A DNA stretch of 60,000 bases from Cristatella mucedo (lineage: Eukaryota > Bryozoa > Phylactolaemata > Cristatellidae), in assembly GCA_009760855.2 (NCBI GenBank), contig WPIO01000143.1:705001-765000 (forward strand), written 5' to 3'. This document shows positions 30,217 to 41,267 of this stretch, in pieces. Below the pieces are notes generated by a model. The model searched no databases and was not told the origin of the DNA. It was given only the letters and a program-made list of their open reading frames with translations. Position numbers and translations under genes: made by a program. The stretch's first letter is position 1. Each line of letters opens with the position of its first letter.

Positions 30217-30579
30217 CTCCTTCGGTTCCATAAACATTATTAGGTATTAACCTGAGCCAAACCTGAATAACCTGAGCCAAATTATTTACCTGATTTAATA
30301 TTTTACCAAATTATTTACCAACCTGTAAACCTGAGCCAAACCTGAGCTATTACCTGGCCGAAAAACGGTGCCCCGCCCGCCACATATCTGTGGAAAGTGT
30401 GAGCTCTACACAAGAAGCCTTAAACGGAAGATCCAAACTAGAAACCACTCGAAACTCACGAGCGTTCAAAGATTGAAAAAATCGCTTACCTCTGTTGAAA
30501 AGCCAGAGAGGTAGAATCAAGCTACTATAACGTCTATTTGAAAAGAAAGCTTTGCGCCCAGCGATAGCTAGGCGGGCCA

Positions 30580-30640
30580 AGGAGGTCACGCCTAGCCAGG
30601 GAGGTCAAGTCTAGCCAAGGAGGTCAAGTCTAGCTAGCGC
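30580..30640. repeat. ~19-bp tandem repeat
   Basis: About three units of TAGCCAAGGAGGTCAAGTC are present, with CACGCC in the first. Confidence 0.75.
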
Positions 30641-30846
30641 ATCGCACGCAGCGATAAACAGCCTACGGAAATATGCTCGGTGTTTACCTGGTAGTCTCCG
30701 TGTCGACGAGAACATGCGGGCTCACTACTAAATTCCAATTCTCCTATTGTTGGACCCAGCAGGTTTTGAAATGCCCTCCCATTATGCCGTACGAATTTCC
30801 TTCCTTATAGGAAGCAACGTAAGGTCTGAATCCTCCAGCATAAGCA

Positions 30847-31001
30847 GACTCTAGTTTTTTAATATTTTTGATTTGGGTTTGATACAACTGGTTCTATATA
30901 TCCACGATTACGAAAAATATTAAATACAGCCGCAGGACCTTTGATGACGTATACAGCCAAATGTATCAAACTGAAATCAAAAATATTAAAAAGCTAGGGT
31001 C
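30847..31001. mobile_element. MITE-like element with 40-bp terminal inverted repeats
   Basis: The left end starts GACTCTAGTTTTTTAATATT and the right end is its reverse complement over 40 positions, with 36 matching (ending ...AAAAAGCTAGGGTC). The 75-bp centre has no coding content. Size and structure fit a non-autonomous DNA transposon. No clear target-site duplication is seen, so a simple inverted repeat remains possible. Confidence 0.6.
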
Positions 31002-31095
31002 AAACAAGTAGAGTTGAACTCATATTCAAAATTTGACTCAGATACATGAAATATTAGTTGTTATTTAATTTACAAGGCACCAACCAACCCTGGAA

Positions 31096-31296
31096 ATGAA
31101 GCTGTATAAAATTCACAAGTACACACCTCAACAAGCTTCAAGCATCTATAGCGATCTACCAAAATTCGACAAGTTGGAATACAAGTCACATATGATGCAG
31201 AGATCGATAAATCTTTTATTTGTAGATTTTTCGCTTCCTGTTTTCATCCGGGTTAGACGTAGTTGGCATATTGAATATCGTTGGCTCGTGAACTGA
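31096..31296 (+). other. Unassigned AT-rich stretch
   Basis: A 66-codon frame is present but has no recognisable motif. It is probably chance. Confidence 0.2.
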
Positions 31297-31429
31297 TTTT
31301 CCTTTCATGTGGAAATCGTCAGAACTTCCGATCCCAGCTCTAACACATTTGTCTTTAGAAAGGTACCATAAACATATATGATTGTCGGACAAATGTTATA
31401 GGTATTTTCTTGACATTCTCCCTTAATCC

Positions 31430-32641
31430 CATTCAATAAAAAGTAAGTAAGAAGCATGACTGAGTTAGCAGAGCATTCGAGGAGGAAGTGATTAGCAGGC
31501 AAGTAGCGGATCAGGACGACTCGAAAAGATGTGCCATAGTAAGCAGTAGGGGAATAGATGTCATTGCGCAAGAATTGTGGAGCCGAGCTCCACAGCCTTT
31601 GACCTTAAGAGCAAAAGCTTCTGCCGTCAAAGGTCTTTAAGCGGAGGAATTGAACATCTAATCAATTATGCATGGAGTACGAGAGGGCACGGGGAGTCTT
31701 AAACTGGTGTAGCAGTTCAGCTAGGTATGAAGGAGCCAACCTGTGGCGAGCCTTATGGGTAAGTGTAAGAACTTTGGTCTGTATTCGCTGATCAATCGGA
31801 GATATTTATGCAAAGCAGAAACATGGTAAAACCTCTGGGACTTTCTAGCTAGCATTGCAGCGAAATTCATCATACGCTGCAGTGGCCTGGTGGCGTTTTT
31901 GTAGCCGAGCTAAACGGACTTGCAATAATCTAGCTGAGACAGAATCAGGGAGCTAGTTAAGTGTTTTGCAAGCAAACTATTGTAAACAGTCTCGAATCTT
32001 AGACAGGGATCGGACGTGATCGCCAGCTATGATGCAGTCTTCTTAATGCAACCTTCAAAAATTTAGGCTGTTGTCAAAGACGACACTTAAATTACGAGCT
32101 CGCTGTGACGGTCGCACAGTAGCATTACCTACTAGGAGAGCAAAGTCTTACATGCCAGCCACACGCTTTCGGTGTACTATGAGTAGCAGTTCCTTTTTAT
32201 CGTTGTTAAGTCTCAGAAATTTCTTTTTGACATTCAGGATCGAATATCTGCAAGGTAAGCATTTAGTGTATCAGTCAGTGCAGCAGATTCCGATGGTCTA
32301 CACGAAAAATACAGCAGAGTACCGTAAGCATAAAAGCAATAGGCCATTGTTTTATTAATTTATACTGAATCCGGGGATACTGGATCCGGGGATCAGAACC
32401 AGTTCCCTCAGAGATGGAATAAAAATAAAAAACAGCAAGGGGTCTAGTACGGACTCTTGTGGGACTCCACAGGTGAGTGGTGGTCTGGTGAATAAGAATT
32501 GACCTCCGTCGACACTGATTGAGCAATACGTAAAAGGAGCGGTTTGGACTACGTGAGGGATTTGAATTCCACACCAATCGTTGATTTTATTCGTCTAAGT
32601 ATGATATAGTGATCAATATTATTGAATGCAGGATATATATG

Positions 32642-32708
<67 letters not shown>

Positions 32709-32830
32709 CACGGCTAGAGGCTTGACATTACCGTCATCTTCGGTCGCGGTAGGATGTCATTCTTTCCCGAGAGCCTCACATCTCGTGTCCGGGCTTAACT
32801 AGCACTGCGCTCCAATGGCTCAGGTCCTGC
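31430..32830 (-). mobile_element. LINE-1 copy interrupted by an AT microsatellite
   Basis: The reverse orientation matches the LINE-1 3' end (GAAGCATGACTGAGTTAGCA), the C-terminal region (GCCTTATGGGTAAGTGTAAG), the region after the catalytic block (about 32.05-32.3 kb), and palm sequence on both sides of the AT run (GTATGATATAGTGATCAATA before it, CTTGACATTACCGTCATCTT after it). Frames are broken. Confidence 0.75.
32634..32707. repeat. (AT)n microsatellite inside LINE-1
   Basis: About 75 bp of AT alternation, with three GT interruptions, lies within the palm-coding part of the LINE-1 copy. Confidence 0.9.
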
Positions 32831-32884
32831 CTCAGTCGGATAATCCAAAGTATTGATTGACGTATACGAATAAGCATCACCGGC

Positions 32885-33024
32885 GGAACCACTAAAGTAC
32901 GAGGTACCTCAGGGCTCTGAACTTGGTCTGCTTATTTTCAAGTCCCTACTCTCACTCTCTCTTTATCTCTCTCTCTCTCACTCTCTCCCTCCCTCCCTCT
33001 CTCCCTCCCTTTCTCCCTCCCTCC

Positions 33025-33122
<98 letters not shown>

Positions 33123-33565
33123 ATCTCCTTGTGTTTCTGTCTCCCTGTGTCTCTGTCTCTCTTTCTGTCTCTCTTTCCGATGTGATCGCCAAGCACAATC
33201 TGGGCTTTAACGTCCATGCAGATTACACACAAGCTGTAGCTGTGCTTTGATCCCTCCCAGCCATCCAGCACGTCGCATTCTCTCGAGTACCTTGCCGCAC
33301 GTCTTGTTGCAATCCGAACTTGGATGGAAGCAAGCGTTCTCAAATTGAATGAAGATAAATCCAACTTAAAAGTTATGGGCAAATAAGTTGTGACTTGGAA
33401 ATTGGAAACCTTTGTAAGCTAAAACGGTGGGCTCTGCCAGCACATCTCGCGTAGCGTCTCACAAGATATAGGTGCCCAATACAAATTTGACTTTTCACTG
33501 ACGACCACGTCAGCTCCACAGTCAATTTTGCCTTCTTTTCGCCTACCAACGTTGCTAAAATTCAG
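32885..33565 (+). mobile_element. LINE-2 copy interrupted by a CT microsatellite
   Basis: GTACGAGGTACCTCAGGGCT precedes the microsatellite. After it come DVIAKHNLGFNVHADYTQAV in translation (the HFYADDTQ catalytic region, damaged) and then IRTWMEASVLKLNEDKSN. The flanks are contiguous in the 45.25-45.35 kb copy, so the tract grew or inserted within the element. A short reversed LINE-2 piece follows at 33.66-33.71 kb. Confidence 0.75.
32941..33178. repeat. (CT)n microsatellite, ~240 bp
   Basis: Mostly pure CT, with CCCT and TGTC variants at the ends. Confidence 0.95.
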
Positions 33566-33739
33566 GACTGCTGAGACGGAGATACCTCATCCAAATCACA
33601 GCTAAAATGTTTGAGTCAGATGATGAAAGAGTGGTACCATGCAAGGCCAAGGTTGGGGATTAGTTCTGATCGGTAGGCTGAAGCAAGATAGGAAAGGGAC
33701 CTAAAAGTCCCGTCAGCGTGCGCTCAGTCCGCCAAGGTT

Positions 33740-34530
33740 ACGCCGCTTCTCCAAGGTGACGCAGCAGCAGCAGCAGCAGCGGCGGCGGCGACAGCAGCGG
33801 CAGCTGTGACAGCGTGGAAGTCCATTGATTACCGTCTTGTCTTATCTCGGCGGCCGCGGTGGCGCCGCTCGATGGCGAGTCGATGGCCGCACTGTTCGCT
33901 CGCACAATGGCGGGCGGGCTCTGCGAGCAGCGTCGCTTTGTTGTGAGCTGTCGCAGCGGCAACGGGCCCTCTTCGGCGGCGGCTTCGCGCGCCGACGCGC
34001 CGCCGACGTTCGTCGCTCGCTCATCGACGGCTTAGCCGCAAGTGCACTCGGCGTCAGGCTGCCGCCGAAAAGACGCGGCGAAAAGACGAAAAGACAGGCA
34101 CATCGAAATGGGTGACAGACGCATCGAGGTGGCGCCGAGCCGCCAAGACGTGCAGCAGGCGGCCGAGGACGACGACGACGACACTGAAGGAAGAGGCGGC
34201 GGCGGCGGTGGCGGCGGCGGCGGCGACGGTGGCGACGGCAGAAGTGGAGAGAGTCCGGCGAAGGTGAAGTTGCCAGCGTTGACGGCCACGCGCAATGCCA
34301 CCGCAGCCGCCGCAGCCACCGCTTGTCGTGCGACAGCACCCTTCGGGCATAGTAGTAGCAGTAGTGACGGGAAAGACGCGCGCGCGATCGCCGCAGCCGC
34401 AGCCCCCACTAGCGTCGGTTCCGTCGGCTCGCTGGTGACTGAATCGGCGAGGTGTCGTTGGTGTGCAGCGGCCGCCGGGAAGAGCGCTGCGTGGCAAACG
34501 TCGCTCACAGCCAAAGATGGTGAGAAGAAG
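33740..34530 (+). other. GC-rich island, possible 5' region or first exon of K2P-B
   Basis: A plus-strand frame from ATG 34109 (MGDRRIEVAPSRQDVQQAAE...) runs through poly-Asp, poly-Gly and Ala-rich segments to a good donor GATG|GTGAGA at 34519. It would end in phase 1, while the first recognised K2P-B exon begins in phase 0. These two cannot be joined directly. It may belong to an unseen splice path, or be a CpG-island promoter with chance frames. Both strands are open here. Confidence 0.25.
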
Positions 34531-34691
34531 AACAGAACGACAAAAAGAGAGAGAAGAGAAAATGAAAGAAACAGCAACCCACGTGATCAATCAGCACGTG
34601 AGAGCATGGAAAAGAGACGAAGTGACGGACCGCAAATCTCTGCGAACGCTCGCTCGTAATAATTTTACACTGCACAATCTGTAACAAAAAC

Positions 34692-35548
<857 letters not shown>

Positions 35549-35644
35549 CCTTCGTTATCAATAGCCTTGACCTCGTTTGACGAGATCCAACGAGATACGC
35601 GTGCTCATTTCGCGCACCGCTTCCGGTTTTCGCCGCCGTCGCAG

Positions 35645-36101
35645 GTGTCGCCGTCGGAGCGCGAGCGACGGCGGCGTGCCGCGAGGCGGCGGCGGCGCCT
35701 CCTGAGGGGCGTTAAGCGCGTCGCTCGCTTGCTCGGCCTCGTCGCGCTCACGGTCGCCTGGATCTGCGTCGGCGGCTTCATGTTCCGAGCGCTCGAGCAC
35801 ACGAACGAGATCGCCGCGTGCGAGTCGGCGCGCTCCGATTACGAGGGCAACGAGAACTCGACGGTCGATCTCATCATGGACATCGCGAGTCACCTCGACG
35901 GCATCGCGACGTTCCCGCCAGAGAGGCTCGCCGGTATCGAGGTACAGTTCGGCGACCTGCTCGACCAGTTCGGCGAAATGGTGATCGGCACGGGATACGA
36001 CGTCAACTCGACCAACTGCGGAGACATAGCGAACGATATTAGTAGCAAGTGGAATTTCATGGCTTCAGCCCTCTTCTCCTTGACGATCGCCGCCACCATC
36101 G
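35645..36101 (+). CDS. K2P-B exon: M1, cap and P1
   Basis: The acceptor GCCGCCGTCGCAG fixes the start in phase 0. M1 is ARLLGLVALTVAWICVGGFM. The P1 helix is WNFMASALFSLTIAATIG, and donor G|GTAAGA splits the first filter glycine. Confidence 0.92.
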
Positions 36102-37512
36102 GTAAGAGGTGGCGGCAGCGGCTGCAGCGGCGGCGGCTGCGGCGGCGGCGACTTGCGCGTCTGCCTAGCGTTTGAGGAGAGCGCTCAAGTATCGGAGGAT
36201 CGGCTCTCTCCTGCGGCGGCGGCCTGCCGCACCGCGCGCGAGCGCGCTCGTGCGTAGCACGCGGCAACCGCTCGCCCGTCCGTACGCGCGAGCGCACGGG
36301 AGCGAGCGGCCCAGTTTGCCGGCGAAGCCACCGTCGAGGCAGCGACTCGACGCCTTCTCTCCAGGCGTCGAGTCGCTGCCGTGCCGAGCGCGCGCCTCGC
36401 TCTCGCGCGTGCCCGATGACGTCAACTGGCTTCTCCCGCTTCTGCTGGCTATCGGCGTGCGAGCGGAGGGGGGGCGATGAGATCGTATCGCCAGCATCCG
36501 ACAGTCGGAGCCGCGCTGCTGCTGCTGCCGCTGCTGCTGCTGCTGCCGCTGCTGAGGCGGCGGAGGCGGCGGCTACTACTGCCCTTTGTGCAGGCTACGG
36601 CAACATAGCTCCGCTCACGATGTGGGGTCGCATCGTGTGCATCGCGTACGCGATCGTCGCCTTGCCCGTCTACATGTTCACACTCGTCTCCGCCGGAGGG
36701 ATTCTATCCGACGTCCTAACGTCAGCGTACACGACACTCTGCTGCCTCGGCTGCTGCCGCAAGCGACATGCGACCACGTCAGCGGTGAGCGCGAGTCCGG
36801 CGGCGATTCGCGCGAGCTGTTCTTCCGCGGCGTCCAGGCGCACGCGACGAACCGATTTCGGTCACCAGCGCACGCAGCCGGCTGCTTCCGTGGCAGCTGT
36901 CATGTGCGCGGGCACTCGGGTCCGTGCAGAATTTGAGAATTCAGAATGCAGAAGGCAGAATTCCGAGCAGAATTTGAGAAGCGGCCGCCGCCGCCGCATG
37001 CCGCCTCATAATGCGCTGACCGCCGCCGCTTCCTGCTGACGCAAAATTGTAGTCGCAACCGTATAGCGATTAAATCTATGACCGCTAGCAGTCACTGGCT
37101 GAGATCCTACTCTTGTACCTGCGCGAAGCGTAGCTCAACAAGAGTCTCGGCTTCTGGCGAAGGTTCCGGCGATTGAGCTGCCTCGAATTGACCTCATTAA
37201 CCCTGGGAACGAAGCGAGGCCACGGCAATACCTCCTGACTATTGTCGGATTTGCTCACTCAAGGTCACGGTTCTGTTCGGATTAGCTCAATCAAGGTCAC
37301 GGTTCTACCGTGACACCGAATGAGCCGCTCGCTGAAAGTTAGCGTGGGCAGCCGTCTGACCTCAGAGAAGTCGAGAGAGATTTCACGAGACCGGGTGCAG
37401 GCGAGACTAATTTAGAGGGAGAGAGACATAGAGAACTCATTAGAAAAGCAGAAAGTAAGGTAAAAAAGATAAGGCGAGAGAGAAGGTGCGAGGGAGAGAG
37501 AGAGAGCGATTG

Positions 37513-37544
<32 letters not shown>

Positions 37545-39042
37545 CGTAAGTGAATGGAAAAGCATGTTATGGGGATCTCAGTCGTCGATATGCAAGCAAC
37601 GTTAGGCATGACGACGTCTTAGCAAGTCTGACTGCGGGTAGATCCGCTGCCGAACCGCCCTCATCGATTCAGGTGGCGGCCGCAGGTCGGTGGGCACTGT
37701 GCAGCACCGACCTGCCGCTGCGACCGCTGCCGCTGCCTCTTCGCGCGGCTACTCGCTACTCGCGCGTGCTATTAGCAAACGCGCGGCATCGCGAGACGCG
37801 TCATATACGCGACGACTCGCCGACCGACCCACCTATCGCATTCCGGTTCCGCCGACCGACCGTCTATCGTCTTCCGCTTCCGCGCCGACCCGCCAATCGC
37901 CGTAGTCAGGAGCTGCGCTCGCCTCTCAGCCGTTTTTTCGTCGCGTGCCGGTCGCCAGGTCATACATACATCCGCTCCGATAAGAGGTTAGTCGATGTAA
38001 AGGAAATCGACGCGAAATTCATTCGCATGGCGCGCCAAGAGAGCGGAGTCTCAATCTGGGCACTTTGAGCGTACCTCGCGGATCGAGGTCCGTGACGTCG
38101 TGACCTCGCGACGTCGGCGGAGAAGTGGGCGGCGGTAAAGGCGAGCGCCGATAGCCTTTTCCGTCGAAGTGAATTCGACGGAAGTGAACAGCAAGCAGCT
38201 CATAAAACATGGCCACCGTGAGCTCGCAGTCTGCATCGTTTGCTTGGCGTCGACGAACAAGAGCTCAGACTGTTGTTATCGCGAAGGCGTTGCACTCTGG
38301 GTGCGCATCAATCTGCGGCAGTCTGCTCTCTGCGAGCGAGCGTCCGACGGTTTCCGCCATTAATGGCTAGCCCATAATAATTGCTAGCTTGCGTGGCACA
38401 GGGCTTGACGACTAGCTTCAGTAAATTCGTGAGCAATCAGCTACTGCCGCACGCGCTCGAAGCGCGCACGGCTAGGATAAAATCGGCGTGCGATCGGGAG
38501 GAAGTGGGTGAGAGCAGGCAGGAAGAGGTCGCTCGTCGCGCGCAGCGTCGACTTTGGTCGAAGGCAGCGGCTCCAGTCGACGCACTCTTCGACGCGTCTC
38601 GTTAAGCTTGGCGCCACGCGGCGGTGCTGCTGCCCGCGTCTGAGCTTCGCCGACGATGATCGCCTAGAAAAACGACAACGACGAGAAAGAGGCTCTGATC
38701 ATCACAGAGGACGGAGGCAGCCGCACGCTGGAGAAGAAGAGCGGCCAAGCAGACTCTGCGGTTGGTGATCGCGAAGGAGAACAGCTGGTGAAGGTTGAAG
38801 AGCGCGAGAACGGCAGTAGAAAGGAGGAGGAGGAAGAGGAGGAGGAGGAGGAAGAGGAGGAGGAGGAGGAGACGCCCAAGCTGCCCGTCACGCTCAGCCT
38901 TCTGATCCTTGTCAGTGAGTGGCGCACTCTACACCCCGCTCCAGCGGCCACCACCGAGCGCGGCAGACCGGGCGCTGGAGTTCTTCTGATCGAAACTCAC
39001 ACAGAGCAAGAAAGAAAAGGAGGGAGCGATAGAGTGGACATG

Positions 39043-39110
<68 letters not shown>

Positions 39111-39362
39111 CAGAGACAGAGACAGAGACAAAGAGAGAGAGAGAGACGCAGAGAGAGGGAGAGACGCAGAGAGAGGGAGACAGAGACAGAGACGCAGAGA
39201 GAGGTAGAGAGAGACAGAGACTGCGAGAGAGAGAGACAGACAGAGAGAAACAGAGAGAGACAGAGAGAGAAAGACAGAGAGAGATAGAGGGAGAGAGACA
39301 GAGAGAGACAGAGAAAAATAGAGAAAGAGAGTGAGAGAGAGAGGAAGAGAGACCGATAGAAT

Positions 39363-39427
<65 letters not shown>

Positions 39428-40442
39428 CTCTGAAAAAAAGAGAGATAGAGAGAGAGAGAGAGAAAGTAAGAGTAGAGACAAAGAGTAGAGACAGCCCTTT
39501 CCTTGGCGTGCGCGATAAGACAAAGACAAAAACACGTTTATAAGACTTATAGACTTATATAATAGCAAACACTGAGAGGTCAGTAATTGTCAGTAGGTAG
39601 CAAGTCCTTCTTTATCTCGGATTTCCTTGATATTATTTAGATTCAGCGTGCAATGAATCGATCTTGCCTATTTTGGGCGATTTTAAAATTTATTTTGACG
39701 GCGTAACTGCAGCCCTGAGTGCCGAATTTCGTGCACTAGGTGACTAATTTTCTCATGTGGCTCATGTGCATGCCACAATAGCTCCATCAAATAATCTTCA
39801 GCAACTAATTTCCATCAACCCCTATTATTAACGAATCGTGTTCATCTGACCACATGCCTAAGTCATTCAGTCCACACTGTGCGCCCTTCACCACATCTAA
39901 AATCATCCATGCATCGTGAAAACTGGAGCATTTTCATCTAGCAAATCTTGGCATTGACGCTGTCCACACGGAAATACCTTCTTCGCGTCTGTCGCTACAT
40001 CTCCTTTCACCAACCTGTCATCATTGATAGATTGCTACGACACGATACTAGCCGACAACTTGACGAGTTCGCGCATCTGTTTAAACTTAGTGTGTATCAT
40101 CATCCAGACGGCCTACGGTTTACCGCCGACATTAAGATAGGTAGGTCTACTAAGCGCAAGCTTGAGAGAGCGTTCGCAAGATCAAGATTGACTGTTTGTC
40201 CATCGACAGAAATGTGAGGACCAATGTATACTACTGAAGACTGTGTGCCGGAGGGAGACGAGGGGAAGCAGAGGGAAGTAAACTGAAGTCGTGGCTACGG
40301 GTGAGCCACCGCCTCCGCCGCGCATTCCACGCCGTCCGAATTACGTCGTCTCTGTGGGTGACAGCTCGTTTGCCAGCCTGCTTCTGCTCTGGTGACATGC
40401 GGCCGCTTTCGGTTCTGCCGGTTTACGGGCCCTAGGTTTATC

Positions 40443-40491
<49 letters not shown>

Positions 40492-40540
40492 ATCTGTTTC
40501 TCTGTCTCCCTATATCTCTCTCTATTTATCTATCTATCCA

Positions 40541-40585
<45 letters not shown>

Positions 40586-41267
40586 TTCTCACTGTCTCTG
40601 CCTCTGTTTTTAGCTCTATCGTTGATAGAGCTACGTCTCTCGACCCGCGCGAATGGACTAAAAACACGCTAACGATTCTCGCCATTGATGACCGAGGTCA
40701 AGGTGCTCGCCTTTGGCGACCGTGAGGGTGGGCTCGAGCCCGGCGGTGTATTCTCACCTGCGCCTCGGAATCGGCTCTCATATGGCGCCGTGCAAATGAG
40801 CCAAAATAACGCTACGCTATCGCTGGCGCCCGTCGCCAGCCGATTGCGAGCGGCGCTTCTGCTACTGCGTTGCAGTAATCGTCCTTCTCGGCGGCTGGCT
40901 GTTCACGATAACGCAAGCAGAGCAGGAGTGGACGTTAGAGGACTCCGCCTACTTCTGCTTCATTACGATATCGTCCATTGGCTTCGGCGACTTCGTTCCC
41001 GGGGCGATCGGCTACGACTCTGCTAGCCAGCTGTTGCAAACGCTCGTCGGCATGATCTACATCATCATGGGAATGGCGGGCTTCTCCATGGTGATTGCGC
41101 TCATCATGGACGAGATATCGGCGAAAATGGACTGGTTCGCCGTCAAGTTCCGCCAGCTGAAAGCCGACGACGCGGTCGACGCCAAGGAGGAGGAGCGATT
41201 GGAGCGGCAGATGACCGCCGCCGCTGCCGCCGCCGATGTCGGCTCGTCCGACCTCAAGCGGTCGTAG
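35645..41267 (+). CDS. K2P-B: two-pore-domain potassium channel (gene span, four visible exons)
   Basis: This is a second K2P potassium channel subunit, a tandem paralogue of K2P-A. Exons 35645-36101, 36594-36784, 38668-38914 and 40876-41267 join in frame to give 428 visible residues. Order: Arg-rich N-terminal segment, M1 (about 28-48), cap with Cys in NEIAACES, sequons in ENSTV and VNSTN, P1 filter TIGYGN (GYG 153-155), M2, a shorter loop of about 80-90 residues that ends in a run of about 17 glutamates, M3, P2 filter SIGFGD (332-337), M4 and an acidic/Ala-rich tail ending DLKRS. Phases 0,1,0,1 equal those of A and C. The cap shares NE...C, ENxTV and LDG with K2P-A, which marks them as recent relatives. 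The first coding exon is not found. Confidence 0.93.
36594..36784 (+). CDS. K2P-B exon: P1 filter end and M2
   Basis: After acceptor CTTTGTGCAG the exon reads YGNIAPLTMWGRIVCIAYAI, M2 (ALPVYMFTLVSAGGILSDVL) and CCLGCCRKRHATTSA. It ends in phase 0 at GCG|GTGAGC. Confidence 0.94.
36785..38667 (+). other. K2P-B intron with a GA-rich repeat and a SINE-1 trace
   Basis: The intron contains a GA-rich interspersed repeat at 37375-37545 (also found at 51.29 kb). Bases 38018-38090 are a GC-shifted SINE-1 copy (GCCAAGAGAGCGGAGTCTCA, ACCTCGCGGATCGAG). The rest is GC-rich with no recognised gene. Confidence 0.6.
37375..37545. repeat. GA-rich interspersed repeat, copy 1
   Basis: GATTTCACGAGACCGGGTGC, AGGCGAGACTAAT, GAAAGTAAGG and AAGGCGAGAGAGAAGGTGCG run into a GA tract. 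The same order of blocks starts at 51.28 kb. Confidence 0.65.
38668..38914 (+). CDS. K2P-B exon: acidic loop and start of M3
   Basis: The acceptor TGATCGCCTAG is in phase 0. The frame reads NDNDEKEALIITEDGGSRTL, then a (GAG/GAA) run coding about 17 glutamates (38824-38872), TPKLPVTLSLLILV and donor A|GTGAGT in phase 1. The short length and in-frame joins on both sides support it. Confidence 0.85.
38915..40875 (+). other. K2P-B last intron with opposed GA and CT tracts
   Basis: GA tracts lie at 39044-39330 and 39365-39425, and a CT/TCTG tract at 40446-40600, followed by a perfect hairpin at 40611-40633. Between them, 39540-40440 is AT-rich with no gene. A SINE-1-like stretch (GTCAAGGTGCTCGCC, GGGCTCGAGCCC) lies at 40690-40750. 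Confidence 0.7.
40611..40633. repeat. Perfect hairpin, 10-bp stem
   Basis: TAGCTCTATC, loop GTT, GATAGAGCTA. Confidence 0.9.
40876..41267 (+). CDS. K2P-B terminal exon: M3, P2, M4 and tail
   Basis: After acceptor TACTGCGTTGCAG the exon reads IVLLGGWLFTITQAEQEW and the P2 loop SAYFCFITISSIGFGDFVPG. M4 is VGMIYIIMGMAGFSMVIALI, and the tail has AKMDWFAVKFRQLKADD, an acidic EEERLERQ and poly-Ala before TAG. Confidence 0.95.

Noticed and set aside
34109-34519. First coding exon of K2P-B
   Set aside because: Its donor gives phase 1 but the next recognised exon needs phase 0. I kept it only as a possible 5' region.
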